DNA of 64,000 nt from Candidatus Schekmanbacteria bacterium (GTDB taxonomy: Bacteria; Schekmanbacteria; GWA2-38-11; J061). The number at the start of each line of letters is the position of its first letter. Positions within the stretch are counted from its first letter, which is position 1. The DNA lies in the NCBI GenBank assembly GCA_016219965.1, contig JACRJM010000002.1, positions 235,974 to 299,973 of the forward strand. The letters run 5' to 3'. The notes below the pieces were generated by a model, which searched no databases, was not told the origin of the DNA, and saw only the letters and a list, made by a program, of their open reading frames with translations. This document shows, piece after piece, positions 52,244 to 60,274 of the stretch. Made by a program: the position numbers and the translations under genes.

Positions 52244-54151
52244 TCAGTTAAATTCTACCGTTGCTTTATATTTTCCATAATTTCGTTCCACGATTTTCCT
52301 TATATTAAGTTCAACAAAATTTGGTCTATCTTCTTTTTTTACTGATTGTACAATATAATCTGCTGATGATTCTAATCCCCCGCGTATTTCTTTATTAAAC
52401 TGATCTAGAGCCTCATTTTCATCAAGCGTAATTATTAATAATCCTCTCCTATCTATTTTCATGATCCGAATTAAATAAGGAAGAAATGTAGAATCGGCAG
52501 CTAATAAAGGAAAACGCAAAGGAAGATGATAAGTACTTAGAAAAACAATTCGTTGAATAGCTCTTATCTTTACTTCTTGAAGAATAAATGAAATGCATTG
52601 TTCAGGCATTAAATACCCTGTATTAAAACTGACAATAAATATTGCCTTTTTTGTGCCTGGATAAAGATATTTTTCTATTCTATATTTTTCATCATCTATA
52701 CTCTTACTCTTATCATCTGATGACCAGTTACAATTTATTAAATGTTTAAATTTAGGTACTTCTTGATAGTTAATTTTTTTTATAGTTTTATTTGGATGCA
52801 GGTTGTCAACTTGAATTTCAGGACCAAAATTTATAATCATCACATTCCTATTTTCTTCTTCTTTTTGATTATCTTTATTAGACAGATAACTATAAAGATA
52901 TGGCATTGAGATTGCGAGCTTATTTGTATTTCTGGCACCTTTGATTAAGATAAAAGAATCATCCCTTATTTTGAATATGGAATTGCTTTTAGGTATCGTG
53001 TTAGTATTATTTTTTTTATCTTTTGCTAAAGTAATTCCAAAATCTGATTTGGGTACTTTTAGGTCATTTCCAAATTTACGTTGCCATCTTTCTTGCTTTG
53101 CAATTTGTGTATGCAAACTTGGATAGATGACGAGACCATTATTTCTTATTTTGAATGGATGCTTACCAAGAACATGTCTTTGGTATCGTGATTTTGTAAC
53201 TTCTATTTGTTTAAATGTATAGTTTAGCGTATTCCAAGATAGTTTGATATGTATATCTGTTAAAAAAGAAACCTCATTCAAAAAAGAATCAGAATTATGT
53301 GAATTATCCGCTTCTTCATAAATAAAAATACCTAAAATTCCAGACCAGGTAACCAAACGAAATAGTTGGTATATTTGTTCCCTATTAAGTTGTTCTTGAC
53401 CGAATGCGTTTAGACTATCGACAGCCATTGCTAAAAGTGTATTCTCCTTTAATTCGTTTTTCTGCTCTTCTTTATTTGTTTCCCAGTCACCTTTGGACCA
53501 AGAAGCATTTTCACATAAACGACACAGCTGTTTAAACCTTTCCCAAAATACAATTCTCTCATTTTCGTGAGACAGTTGGCTGTAAAAACGAGGAGAAAGT
53601 TTTGGGAGAAGCAAAGTTCTATACTTGTCAGCATCCTCTGTTATTTTATTATACGTTTCAAGATAAGGCCTTCCCATTTTGCCATCATAGCTTGTAGATC
53701 CACCGCCAGTTGGTTCAAACTGCAAATTTTTAATCTTAATCTTCTTATCAAATGATTTATATCCACAGCTTGTTAGAGCTATTCCCTTTTTATTATTTTG
53801 TGTTAACATTTTAGCTGTTTTCTCTATTGTTACTGATGACTGTTCAATCGAGATATATGCAACAACCCCATTCTCATTTTCGTTTATACTACCCGTAGGG
53901 CATCTTCCAGATGATTTGGAACAACTTATTTTTTGCAACCTGCAAAGAATTTCAAGAGCTAAAGATGTTTTTCCTATTCCCGGAGGTCCACTTATCACAA
54001 TATTGATACCCATAGGTCTATTCTGATCATGAAAATTGTATTGTGGAATATAAATTCCTCGTCCAAGAATTCCTTGGCACATATCTTCGTCAAGTAAATA
54101 GTTTAATTCACTGTTTGAAGTAACAAAAAAATTTTGCTGTGTTTTATTCAT
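52244..54151 (-). CDS. KaiC-like ATPase with a second, degenerate RecA domain
   Basis: 635 residues. The first RecA unit has Walker A ISGPPGIGKTSLALEIL (residues 52-68), LLAMAVDSLNAF (Walker B) and FKQIEVTKSRYQRHVLGKHP then FKIRNNGLVIYPS, the sequence style of KaiC/RadA-like proteins. The second starts near FILIKGARNTNKLAISMPYL with a P-loop that lacks the GKS/T core, and ends in a RecA-like fold (TLDENEALDQFNKEI). The plan resembles KaiC, which also has two units. It follows an HD-domain gene by 39 bp, forming a pair. Confidence 0.7.
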   Translation of the reverse strand: MNKTQQNFFVTSNSELNYLLDEDMCQGILGRGIYIPQYNFHDQNRPMGINIVISGPPGIGKTSLALEILCRLQKISCSKSSGRCPTGSINENENGVVAYISIEQSSVTIEKTAKMLTQNNKKGIALTSCGYKSFDKKIKIKNLQFEPTGGGSTSYDGKMGRPYLETYNKITEDADKYRTLLLPKLSPRFYSQLSHENERIVFWERFKQLCRLCENASWSKGDWETNKEEQKNELKENTLLAMAVDSLNAFGQEQLNREQIYQLFRLVTWSGILGIFIYEEADNSHNSDSFLNEVSFLTDIHIKLSWNTLNYTFKQIEVTKSRYQRHVLGKHPFKIRNNGLVIYPSLHTQIAKQERWQRKFGNDLKVPKSDFGITLAKDKKNNTNTIPKSNSIFKIRDDSFILIKGARNTNKLAISMPYLYSYLSNKDNQKEEENRNVMIINFGPEIQVDNLHPNKTIKKINYQEVPKFKHLINCNWSSDDKSKSIDDEKYRIEKYLYPGTKKAIFIVSFNTGYLMPEQCISFILQEVKIRAIQRIVFLSTYHLPLRFPLLAADSTFLPYLIRIMKIDRRGLLIITLDENEALDQFNKEIRGGLESSADYIVQSVKKEDRPNFVELNIRKIVERNYGKYKATVEFN

Positions 54152-54190
54152 AATTCATTCGCCTATACTTTTAAGTATTGTAAAATTATG

Positions 54191-55615
54191 TTAATTTTTT
54201 TGAACTCGTTCTTTCAATGTGTCAATAATATATGCGAATCTTTGGCATATCTCATTTTTTACTTTTGCTAGGTATTGTTTTGTTTCTATTTTAGATAGTT
54301 TTATACTCCATTGTCCATCAAGTTCATCAAAATAGATTTTATTATTTAATCTTATCATTCCACTTCTTTTAAAAGGTATATGCACCTTAAAATATATATC
54401 ATTTGATAAAGAAGCTATGCGATGAAAAATTCGTTTTACTTCATCTATTTTTTCTATTCCGGCTTCGCTAGCTAATACTTCCCAAGTAAATGATACTTTT
54501 CCCAATACTCCAAGACGTAGTTTAAACATTGCTTCAAGTACACGGTCAACTTTCAATGGTGTAATATTAGGTTCAATTGTCAACATAAAATCATATGGTG
54601 TGGTATTCTGCTGATCTTGGTTTCTTAGTGTTTGTCTTTTTGTAGTAATTAAATTATTATCAACTAAAATTGTACATGATCTTAATTCTAATCCCATTTG
54701 TTTTAACTCTTTACCCCAACTTTCAAATACTCTTTCTTTTTCAATTATGTCATTGTAAATCCAATAAAGTTTTTCATTTTTTTCCCCCTTAGCTAACAAA
54801 GATAAGAATTCTGGTGTAGGATACATTAATAAATTCCGACCTACAAGGTCTAATTCGCAACCACTAATAAGTCCTCGTACATCTCCTTTAGACCCTTCAG
54901 GACCAAAGCCAATCTCGACTTTCCTATGATAACTTGTATCTAGTTCATCTGCTAAACACAATAGTGCTCCAAGCCATTCTATATGAATAGTACCATAAGA
55001 ATCTAAATAAACGTTGCTGAGCCACCCGTGTCGATCTGCTATCTTACGATTATTATGATTATGAAGTAGACAAACGCGAGCTATACAATCACTCAGTCCT
55101 GCATCAAAAATACTAAATTTTGCCGGTGTTTCCAATATGGTAAGTGCGGATAATAGAGAATGAGCCTTAGATCCTTTATTGCTTTCTATTAATTTATTTT
55201 TTGAACGCTTAATCCACCACTTACTTACATTGGCCCTATCCTTATCAATTCTTGATAACATTTGTTGAATGATGCCATTTTCACTATGCTTATTGTCAGT
55301 ACTATCCACCTGTTTAATTTTTCCAATATCATGTAAAGTCAATGCAGTAAGCAAAACATAAGATTCTGCAAAAGAAAGGTGTAAATTCTCTTGGATCTCT
55401 AAACAAGTATTTATTCCAGCTTCGATATTCTTTATGTGCGGTAATCCGGTGTGAGAACCATTGTCTATTGGAAAATTTGGAAGATATTTTTCTATGAAAA
55501 TTTTTTCTAAATTATTAAAGTTTTCAACCAGAGTTGAAACATATTTGTCATTACCTTTAGACATTAGATAACGTAGATTTCGCTCTAACTTTACTCTACT
55601 CTTGTCGTTAATCAT
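54191..55615 (-). CDS. HD-domain phosphohydrolase-like protein
   Basis: 474 residues. H near residue 60 (LPHIKNIEAG), LTALTLHDIGKIKQ (HD), HSENGIIQQM, AHSLLSALTIL, VCLLHNHNN and LLCLADELDTSYHR (last Asp) give a complete HD set. The C-terminal 200 residues hold no known motif. First gene of the pair with the KaiC-like ATPase (39 bp, same strand). It differs in sequence from the HD protein at 45823. The substrate is unknown. Confidence 0.75.
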   Translation of the reverse strand: MINDKSRVKLERNLRYLMSKGNDKYVSTLVENFNNLEKIFIEKYLPNFPIDNGSHTGLPHIKNIEAGINTCLEIQENLHLSFAESYVLLTALTLHDIGKIKQVDSTDNKHSENGIIQQMLSRIDKDRANVSKWWIKRSKNKLIESNKGSKAHSLLSALTILETPAKFSIFDAGLSDCIARVCLLHNHNNRKIADRHGWLSNVYLDSYGTIHIEWLGALLCLADELDTSYHRKVEIGFGPEGSKGDVRGLISGCELDLVGRNLLMYPTPEFLSLLAKGEKNEKLYWIYNDIIEKERVFESWGKELKQMGLELRSCTILVDNNLITTKRQTLRNQDQQNTTPYDFMLTIEPNITPLKVDRVLEAMFKLRLGVLGKVSFTWEVLASEAGIEKIDEVKRIFHRIASLSNDIYFKVHIPFKRSGMIRLNNKIYFDELDGQWSIKLSKIETKQYLAKVKNEICQRFAYIIDTLKERVQKN

Positions 55616-56026
55616 TTATTTTATTTATAAAAAATTTTCAAGACATCTACTGCGACAGTTGTAATTAGACTTTTGCAATATCGCATAAGTGAAGATAAAG
55701 TGAATCAATACATTATAAAATAATATAAATTAAATCAATGTCAACAATTTAATGATTAACCCAAAATTTTCATGATATGTTACTGAAATTAAAAGATATC
55801 TTATTTTTTAACTGAATGTTCCATAGTTAGGAAGAGGGGTTACATAATTTTTTGCGAATTCATAATAAAAATGAGATACAGAAAAAAAATTTAACAAAAA
55901 TCAAGAAAATTATTTTTAAAAATTACCTTAAAAGAAGGAATGGGGAAATTCAGGAAACTTTTTTTAAAGAAAGTTTTTATATTGAAGAAGCCAACCGTTT
56001 TGGGTTGGCTGATGAGAGGTTATAAA
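55616..56026. other. 411-bp AT-rich gene-free region
   Basis: Lies between the HD gene promoter side and the hicBA genes. I see no coding frame. It holds several A/T tracts and a weak hairpin AAACTTT...AAAGTTT near 55960-55977 and the strong hairpin at 55989-56010. The upstream promoter of the HD/KaiC pair is probably here, but no convincing -10/-35 pair was found. Confidence 0.5.
55989..56010 (-). terminator. terminator hairpin of hicBA (AGCCAACC family)
   Basis: On the minus strand AGCCAACC, loop CAAAAC, GGTTGGCT, 16 bp after the HicA stop. Stem identical to those at 26050 and 62484. T-run after it is short (TCTTC). Confidence 0.8.
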
Positions 56027-56254
56027 TTATTTCTCCAATGCTTTTAGAAATTCACTCAACGTTATACCTGCTCTGGTAATGAGACTACGTAATGTCCCGC
56101 GAGCTACCTCAGAATGATTCGGCACTGATAAAGTTGCTATATGCCCTTCCTTGGTTAAAATAATATGACTACCTCTTTGACGAATTACTTCCCATCCAAG
56201 TTTTTCAAAAGCTCTTACAACTTCCCGAGGTCTCAGTACCGGCACTCCGGCCAT
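56027..56254 (-). CDS. hicA: HicA mRNA interferase toxin
   Basis: 75 residues, dsRBD-like HicA fold: VLRPREVVRAFEKLGWEVIR then QRGSHIILTKEG with the catalytic His in GSH, and ARGTLRSLITRAGITLSEFL. Degrades mRNA unless bound by HicB. ATG overlaps the HicB stop by one base (TAATG), so translation is coupled. The order hicB then hicA is less common than hicA first. Confidence 0.92.
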   Translation of the reverse strand: MAGVPVLRPREVVRAFEKLGWEVIRQRGSHIILTKEGHIATLSVPNHSEVARGTLRSLITRAGITLSEFLKALEK

Positions 56255-56460
56255 TAGAGATGTACCTCAACTTGATGAATCTTTACTGTCAGAGGCATTC
56301 CCTTTTCGGCGCGTACTTCTAAGCATTCTTTGATTGCTTCCTGGATGTTCTTCTCGGCTTCTTTTTCAGTTTTGCCTTGACTTATGCAACCTGGTATTGA
56401 AGGACATTCAGAAATAAACATGCCATCCTCATCCTGAAATATGGTGATAAGAAATTTCAT
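56254..56460 (-). CDS. hicB: HicB antitoxin
   Basis: 68 residues: FLITIFQDEDGMFISECPSI then PGCISQGKTEKEAEKNIQEA is the HicB N-terminal partial RNase H-like fold. It is short, so lacks the C-terminal DNA-binding domain that many HicB proteins carry. Precedes hicA with a one-base overlap. Confidence 0.9.
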   Translation of the reverse strand: MKFLITIFQDEDGMFISECPSIPGCISQGKTEKEAEKNIQEAIKECLEVRAEKGMPLTVKIHQVEVHL

Positions 56461-56593
56461 ATATTGTACCTCCGAAATATTATCATTTTTCTATATATTC
56501 ATTTATATGGTTATTTGAAAAGTGCTATATAATTAACGATAACAAGAAAAAGTGGAAGCTGTCAAATTCTCTGCAATTGCTAATTAAATAAAC

Positions 56594-56725
56594 CTACTTT
56601 AATTTTTTTAATTTAATTGTTTCTTTTTTTGTAAATTCGGATTTTGCCCGCTCAACAGCTATTCTTTCTTCTTCAGAAAGAGGAGTTATATCAAACTCTA
56701 ACAAATTGCTTGATTTGTCTTTCAT
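56594..56725 (-). CDS. 43-residue protein coupled to the nucleotidyltransferase
   Basis: Starts ATG in an ATGA overlap with the stop of the nucleotidyltransferase gene. Product MKDKSSNLLEFDITPLSEEE then RIAVERAKSEFTKKETIKL is charged and helical, with no known family. Size and place are like small partners of minimal nucleotidyltransferase toxin-antitoxin systems, but HEPN features are absent. Confidence 0.6.
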   Translation of the reverse strand: MKDKSSNLLEFDITPLSEEERIAVERAKSEFTKKETIKLKKLK

Positions 56726-57069
56726 AAGATAACGCCTTCCCTTTTAATATTTTCATACAGCGGCATAGCTTTGTACAAAGGAGTACTCCAATCTTTTCTA
56801 CTTGTGAGATTAAGGCTAAATAATAAATCTGTTTCAAGTTCAATCGGAAATACCTTGTCTCGAATGACATCCTCTTTCTTAAACGTTGCCTCTCCATCTG
56901 TCAAGATAAGTAGGTTATAATCAGACTCTGACCCAGCATCTCCTCTGGCTCTTGAACCATAGAGCATAACCTCTGCAGAAAGGTCAATTGCTTTGATTGC
57001 CTCGCGACATCTTTCCAAGATATTCTTTTCTGCTACGCTCAGAGCTTTATAGTCTTTTAACTGTTTCAT
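56722..57069 (-). CDS. minimal nucleotidyltransferase (MNT) domain protein
   Basis: 115 residues. VMLYGSRARGDAGSESDYNL is the GSRARG...SDxD motif, here with Asn after SDY, so the second catalytic Asp is altered (SDYN instead of SDxD); a further acidic residue sits in ELETDLLFSL. The start at 57069 follows AAAGGTGAAAAT; a longer frame to 57252 overlaps the upstream membrane gene without a site. MNT proteins usually pair with HEPN toxins; here the downstream gene is a 43-residue protein instead. Confidence 0.8.
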   Translation of the reverse strand: MKQLKDYKALSVAEKNILERCREAIKAIDLSAEVMLYGSRARGDAGSESDYNLLILTDGEATFKKEDVIRDKVFPIELETDLLFSLNLTSRKDWSTPLYKAMPLYENIKREGVIL

Positions 57070-57244
57070 ATTTTCACCTTTATTTTTAGAGGAACTTATG
57101 GCCCATTGCCATAGTTTTAACGAACTATCTTCAGCATAGCAATAGAGTGGATTTGCCGTCAAATGCAATGCAATTGTATATATTGCAACTCCGCTGATGT
57201 ATAATCTCATAAATTTTAAAGTGTTCTTGAACTCTTCCTTAACT

Positions 57245-57718
57245 TTAAGCATGAAGATTTATTTTATTATTTTTATAGATTGATCGCATCATGCCAAACC
57301 TCACTATTTTTAAAGTTATATAGGCTGGTAGAGTTGCAGAAATAGTAACAATCGCTGTGATTTTTAATTCGACTGCCCACAATATAAAACAGATTGCGAT
57401 TGTATATACTGCTGTTCCTATAGCCATAAATATATATGCAATAAAAGAGCATTTTCTCCGTTTAATTTCGTCGTTTTTTATAAAGAACCTGCTTTCTGAA
57501 CTGGCTGTGTAATATAAATATGATGATATTACACAAGAGATAATTGATAACATCATACAACTTGAACCAGCTTCAAACCACATTGAAAAATTTTTAAATT
57601 TTGGTGGTATGCTTGTAAATATAGTAATAAATAAAACAAAAGTTGATAGAGAAATGCCAATCCAAGTATTTGTGAAATTAACCCATAATTTATCATCTAC
57701 CGTTGAATAAATTTTCAT
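57245..57718 (-). CDS. four-helix membrane protein of unknown function
   Basis: 157 residues with four likely membrane segments (WIGISLSTFVLFITIF, MMLSIISCVISSYLYYT, FIAYIFMAIGTAVYTIAICF, AIVTISATLPAYITL) and a basic tail. No family recognised. It lies upstream of the nucleotidyltransferase gene on the same strand with a 175-bp gap, and is probably a separate unit. Confidence 0.6.
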   Translation of the reverse strand: MKIYSTVDDKLWVNFTNTWIGISLSTFVLFITIFTSIPPKFKNFSMWFEAGSSCMMLSIISCVISSYLYYTASSESRFFIKNDEIKRRKCSFIAYIFMAIGTAVYTIAICFILWAVELKITAIVTISATLPAYITLKIVRFGMMRSIYKNNKINLHA

Positions 57719-57764
57719 TGTAAATCTCCTTCAAAAAATTATAATTTAATTATGAGATTTTTTT

Positions 57765-58103
57765 CTACCGCTTTTTTCTCACCGTTTTAACTGCCTCATC
57801 TACTAATTTCTCTATTTCTTCCTCCCGAATATCACGAGTTTTTGTCCATACTTTTTCAAGCATTGTTCGAAGTTCTTTTTTACTTTGTTTCAAAGATCCA
57901 TTCAATTGTTGAAGCTTCTTACGAGGAGACAATGATTTATTTTTTTCGGTATCAATCGCTCTAAGCAAATGGATCTCGTACATGGCATCGTCTTTGGGAA
58001 ATTCCTGACGAACCTATTTTTTGATCCTATTAATTACTTTTGCCGAAAGACCGGATTCTTTAACTATTTTCTTAAGATCAAACAAATAATTCTTATTTAC
58101 CAT
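57765..58103 (-). pseudogene. small helical protein gene split by an in-frame TAG
   Basis: Read from ATG at 58103 the product starts MVNKNYLFDLKKIVKESGLS and goes on to RIKK, TAG (58016-58014), then VRQEFPKDDAMYEIHLLRAI and on to the stop at 57765. The frame does not change across the TAG and the two halves read as one continuous helical protein of about 112 residues. A restart at ATG 57983 could yield a 72-residue piece (EEIEKLVDEAVKTVRKKR at the end, like the VapB-type tail at 61802). Likely a point mutation of a Lys, Glu or Gln codon. Confidence 0.65.
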
Positions 58104-58230
58104 TAGGTTGTTTATCTCGTATAAAAGTTAACCGTTCATTGGAAGGCTAAAGGACAATATAAAGACATTCCCTTACTTGAATCCAATTTGACATAATTTA
58201 AGTCCGCGCAACTCTTCTGTCAATCGCAAT

Positions 58231-58290
58231 GTGTTTTGCCTCTTCACGCAAATTTCCCTGCCTATCCACGCATCCTTCACCAGCTACACT
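58231..58290 (+). promoter_or_regulatory. shared-box promoter of the DUF932 gene
   Basis: Plus strand: TTGCCTCTTCA then GCAAATTTCCCTGCC (58249-58263), weak -35 slot, 16-bp spacer, -10 TACACT (58285-58290), 41 bp before the ATG. Shares the left flank GCCTCTTC with the 24.3-kb copy and the box with all four others. Confidence 0.6.
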
Positions 58291-58331
58291 GAAGGAAAGT
58301 ACCTTAACAACTAATCAAAAGGAGGCAAACT

Positions 58332-59315
58332 ATGAATCTACAAAGACTAATAGAAGAACTGGAACGGCAGAAACCGTTAAAATGGGATAGGAGGGCAAAT
58401 TCAGCGACAATGCAAATGCTCTCGCATGAAAGCGGCCTTACATTTAAGATTAACGGAGACGGGAATATCTTTTCAATTACCAAGCCCTGCCATCAGCAGA
58501 TAGCTGAGAGGCTGGAGATTCCAGCTAAGTACTATCACAAGATGGAGTCTGAGGCACCGGAGCTTCTGGTCAACAATGTAAACACTTGGCTTGGCAATAT
58601 GGGCAAAGATTTTTTTGTCCGGGGCATGGGAGAGAACATGAGAGCCTTATTATCTGATAGGTACCGGGTCATTGACCATCTGGACGTGCTTTATTGCGCT
58701 TTAAACGAGCTACAAGCCCATGAAGCAGAGATTGAGGACTGTTACCTCTCGGAGACAGAAGTTAACATCAAGGCAAAGAGTCGAAAGCTTAAGGACTTCA
58801 TACGAAACAGGGATGACCTGATAATCGGTGGACTTCTTTTTACCAACTCTGAGACAGGACATAAAGCTCTGCGGCTTGAACCGAGACTGTTTCGGGTAAA
58901 GTGTACCAATGGAATGGTGATAGAGAACATGGTGACAAGACAGATACATCTTGGAAACGGTGAAGATGAATCTGATGAGATGATTTATCTTTCCATCAGG
59001 CGATCAATCAAAGAGCTGTTTTCAAGGTTCGGAGAGATAATTGAAAACCTGCGTGAATCTACAGAGATTAAGATTTCAAATCCCCAGAAAGTAATAAACA
59101 ACGTTGTAATACAGTATGGATTAAGTGAAGGGCAGAAGGAAAACATCTTGATGGCTTTTGGGGCGGAGCCGGAACTTGACCAGTACGGAATTGCCAATGC
59201 CATTACCAGAGCTGCCCAGATTGAGGAAAGCTGGGAGCGAAGTCTTGAGCTTGAGAGGATGGGCGGAAGACTTGTTTCTCTGTCTCCAAAAGAATTCAAA
59301 TGTCTTGAAGCTTAA
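58332..59315 (+). CDS. DUF932 family plasmid/phage-type protein
   Basis: 327 residues. FKINGDGNIFSITKPCHQQI, LLSDRYRVIDHLDVL and ALRLEPRLFRVKCTNGMVIE are the conserved blocks of DUF932 (phage/plasmid-like TIGR03299-type) proteins, which are common on conjugative elements and of unknown role. A GGAGGCAAACT ribosome site precedes the ATG. The C terminus (LVSLSPKEFKCLEA) is nearly repeated in a gene remnant at 61440-61544. Driven by a shared-box promoter. Confidence 0.9.
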   Translation: MNLQRLIEELERQKPLKWDRRANSATMQMLSHESGLTFKINGDGNIFSITKPCHQQIAERLEIPAKYYHKMESEAPELLVNNVNTWLGNMGKDFFVRGMGENMRALLSDRYRVIDHLDVLYCALNELQAHEAEIEDCYLSETEVNIKAKSRKLKDFIRNRDDLIIGGLLFTNSETGHKALRLEPRLFRVKCTNGMVIENMVTRQIHLGNGEDESDEMIYLSIRRSIKELFSRFGEIIENLRESTEIKISNPQKVINNVVIQYGLSEGQKENILMAFGAEPELDQYGIANAITRAAQIEESWERSLELERMGGRLVSLSPKEFKCLEA

Positions 59316-59344
59316 TCTGCGTTTTCAGAGTTCAAAATAAAAAT

Positions 59345-59378
59345 AAAGGGGATGTTGTTAATACGATATCTCCTTTTT
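59345..59378 (+). terminator. terminator of the DUF932 gene
   Basis: AAAGGGGAT (59345-59353) pairs with ATCTCCTTT (59368-59376) with one G-T pair, followed by TTT, 30 bp after the stop. The same sequence type follows the DUF932 remnant at 61577. Confidence 0.7.
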
Positions 59379-59413
59379 GATTTCAGAAAGAAGATCCAAT
59401 AGTTAAGAAAGTA

Positions 59414-60274
59414 TTAAATTTCAATAAACCCCTGTTTCAATTTTATCAATTGATTTAAAATTTCATCAAATTTTTCCCTAAATGTACGCAATCCCATTAT
59501 CATGTCTGTAACTAATCTGTAATTGTCTTGCTCTTCAGTTTCTTTATCCAATATAGACTTAATCTCTTTCACGGTATCGAGGTCTGCCATTTTTGCCATG
59601 TCACGTCCAAGTAACCTGATGCCTGCAATCTTGTTATCAAAGCCCTCTTCCTGCAATAACGACTGTTCTTCATTATATAATCTGTCTCTGTTTCCGGTAT
59701 CTTCATATTTATTCATAATGAACAATAAATCCTCAGCATCTTTTTGACGTGACGGATATTTTTCTTTCCATGAAATAATCTTCATCAGCGCAAGACCGGG
59801 TAAAGTTGGAAGCTTAATGTCAAGATCAGGATTACTGTTTAACCTGACTGTTATTGAATATTCGTAAGCTTCCTGGAATCCAAGCATGTTCATTATCAAT
59901 TCTTGTTCCGGAGGCCAGCTTATCCTCTTATGTTCTCCTGCTATAGAACCAAAGGGGATGATATCTATAGAAACATTACCGAACAGGAGTCTCTCTTTTC
60001 GCCTGGTGTTTGCAAATTTTCCTGTTGAAATCAGAAATGTGGTTAATTTATTGAACTGATCCCAGTCAGAGACTTCGACACCCAAATCAATGTCAGTCGT
60101 AATCCTTGGAGATTTAATATTATAGCAATGTTCAAAAATATAATCCCTCGCTGATGCGCCAACAATAAAGAAAGGAATGCTTAGTGAATCTGCCACTTTT
60201 TTTATGGCAAAAAGGGCATCTATATGAGAAGGCTCTTTAATCTTCCCTGATAAGTCGAACAATATATTGCTCAT
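59414..60274 (-). CDS. AbiEii-like nucleotidyltransferase toxin of a type IV TA system
   Basis: 286 residues. PFFIVGASARDYIFEH and RITTDIDLGVEVSDWD match the GxS and DxD motifs of nucleotidyltransferase (NTP transferase) toxins of the AbiEii type, then IDIIPFGSI has the third Asp. It overlaps the AbiEi-like gene by 38 bp and follows it. It should add nucleotides to tRNA or RNA in members of this family; activity here is inferred. Confidence 0.7.
   Translation of the reverse strand: MSNILFDLSGKIKEPSHIDALFAIKKVADSLSIPFFIVGASARDYIFEHCYNIKSPRITTDIDLGVEVSDWDQFNKLTTFLISTGKFANTRRKERLLFGNVSIDIIPFGSIAGEHKRISWPPEQELIMNMLGFQEAYEYSITVRLNSNPDLDIKLPTLPGLALMKIISWKEKYPSRQKDAEDLLFIMNKYEDTGNRDRLYNEEQSLLQEEGFDNKIAGIRLLGRDMAKMADLDTVKEIKSILDKETEEQDNYRLVTDMIMGLRTFREKFDEILNQLIKLKQGFIEI

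Larger units (their letters stand above)
12963..59315. mobile_element. probable integrative element with accessory modules (ends uncertain)
   Basis: The left edge is set by the tRNA-Arg and adjacent tyrosine integrase. Inside are an XRE/Rep-like/RuvC operon, two coupling-type ATPases, serine and tyrosine recombinases, RadC, a RecB-like nuclease and DUF932, which are typical of plasmids and integrative elements, plus many defence-like and toxin-antitoxin modules. The right edge is placed at the last recognisable backbone gene; no repeat of the tRNA end was seen in the window, so the true boundary may lie further right or outside. No relaxase or mating-pore gene is recognisable, so self-transfer is doubtful. 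Confidence 0.5.

Noticed and set aside
57070-57252. Longer start of the nucleotidyltransferase at 57252
   Set aside because: It overlaps the membrane protein gene, has no ribosome site, and the MNT domain begins at 57069.
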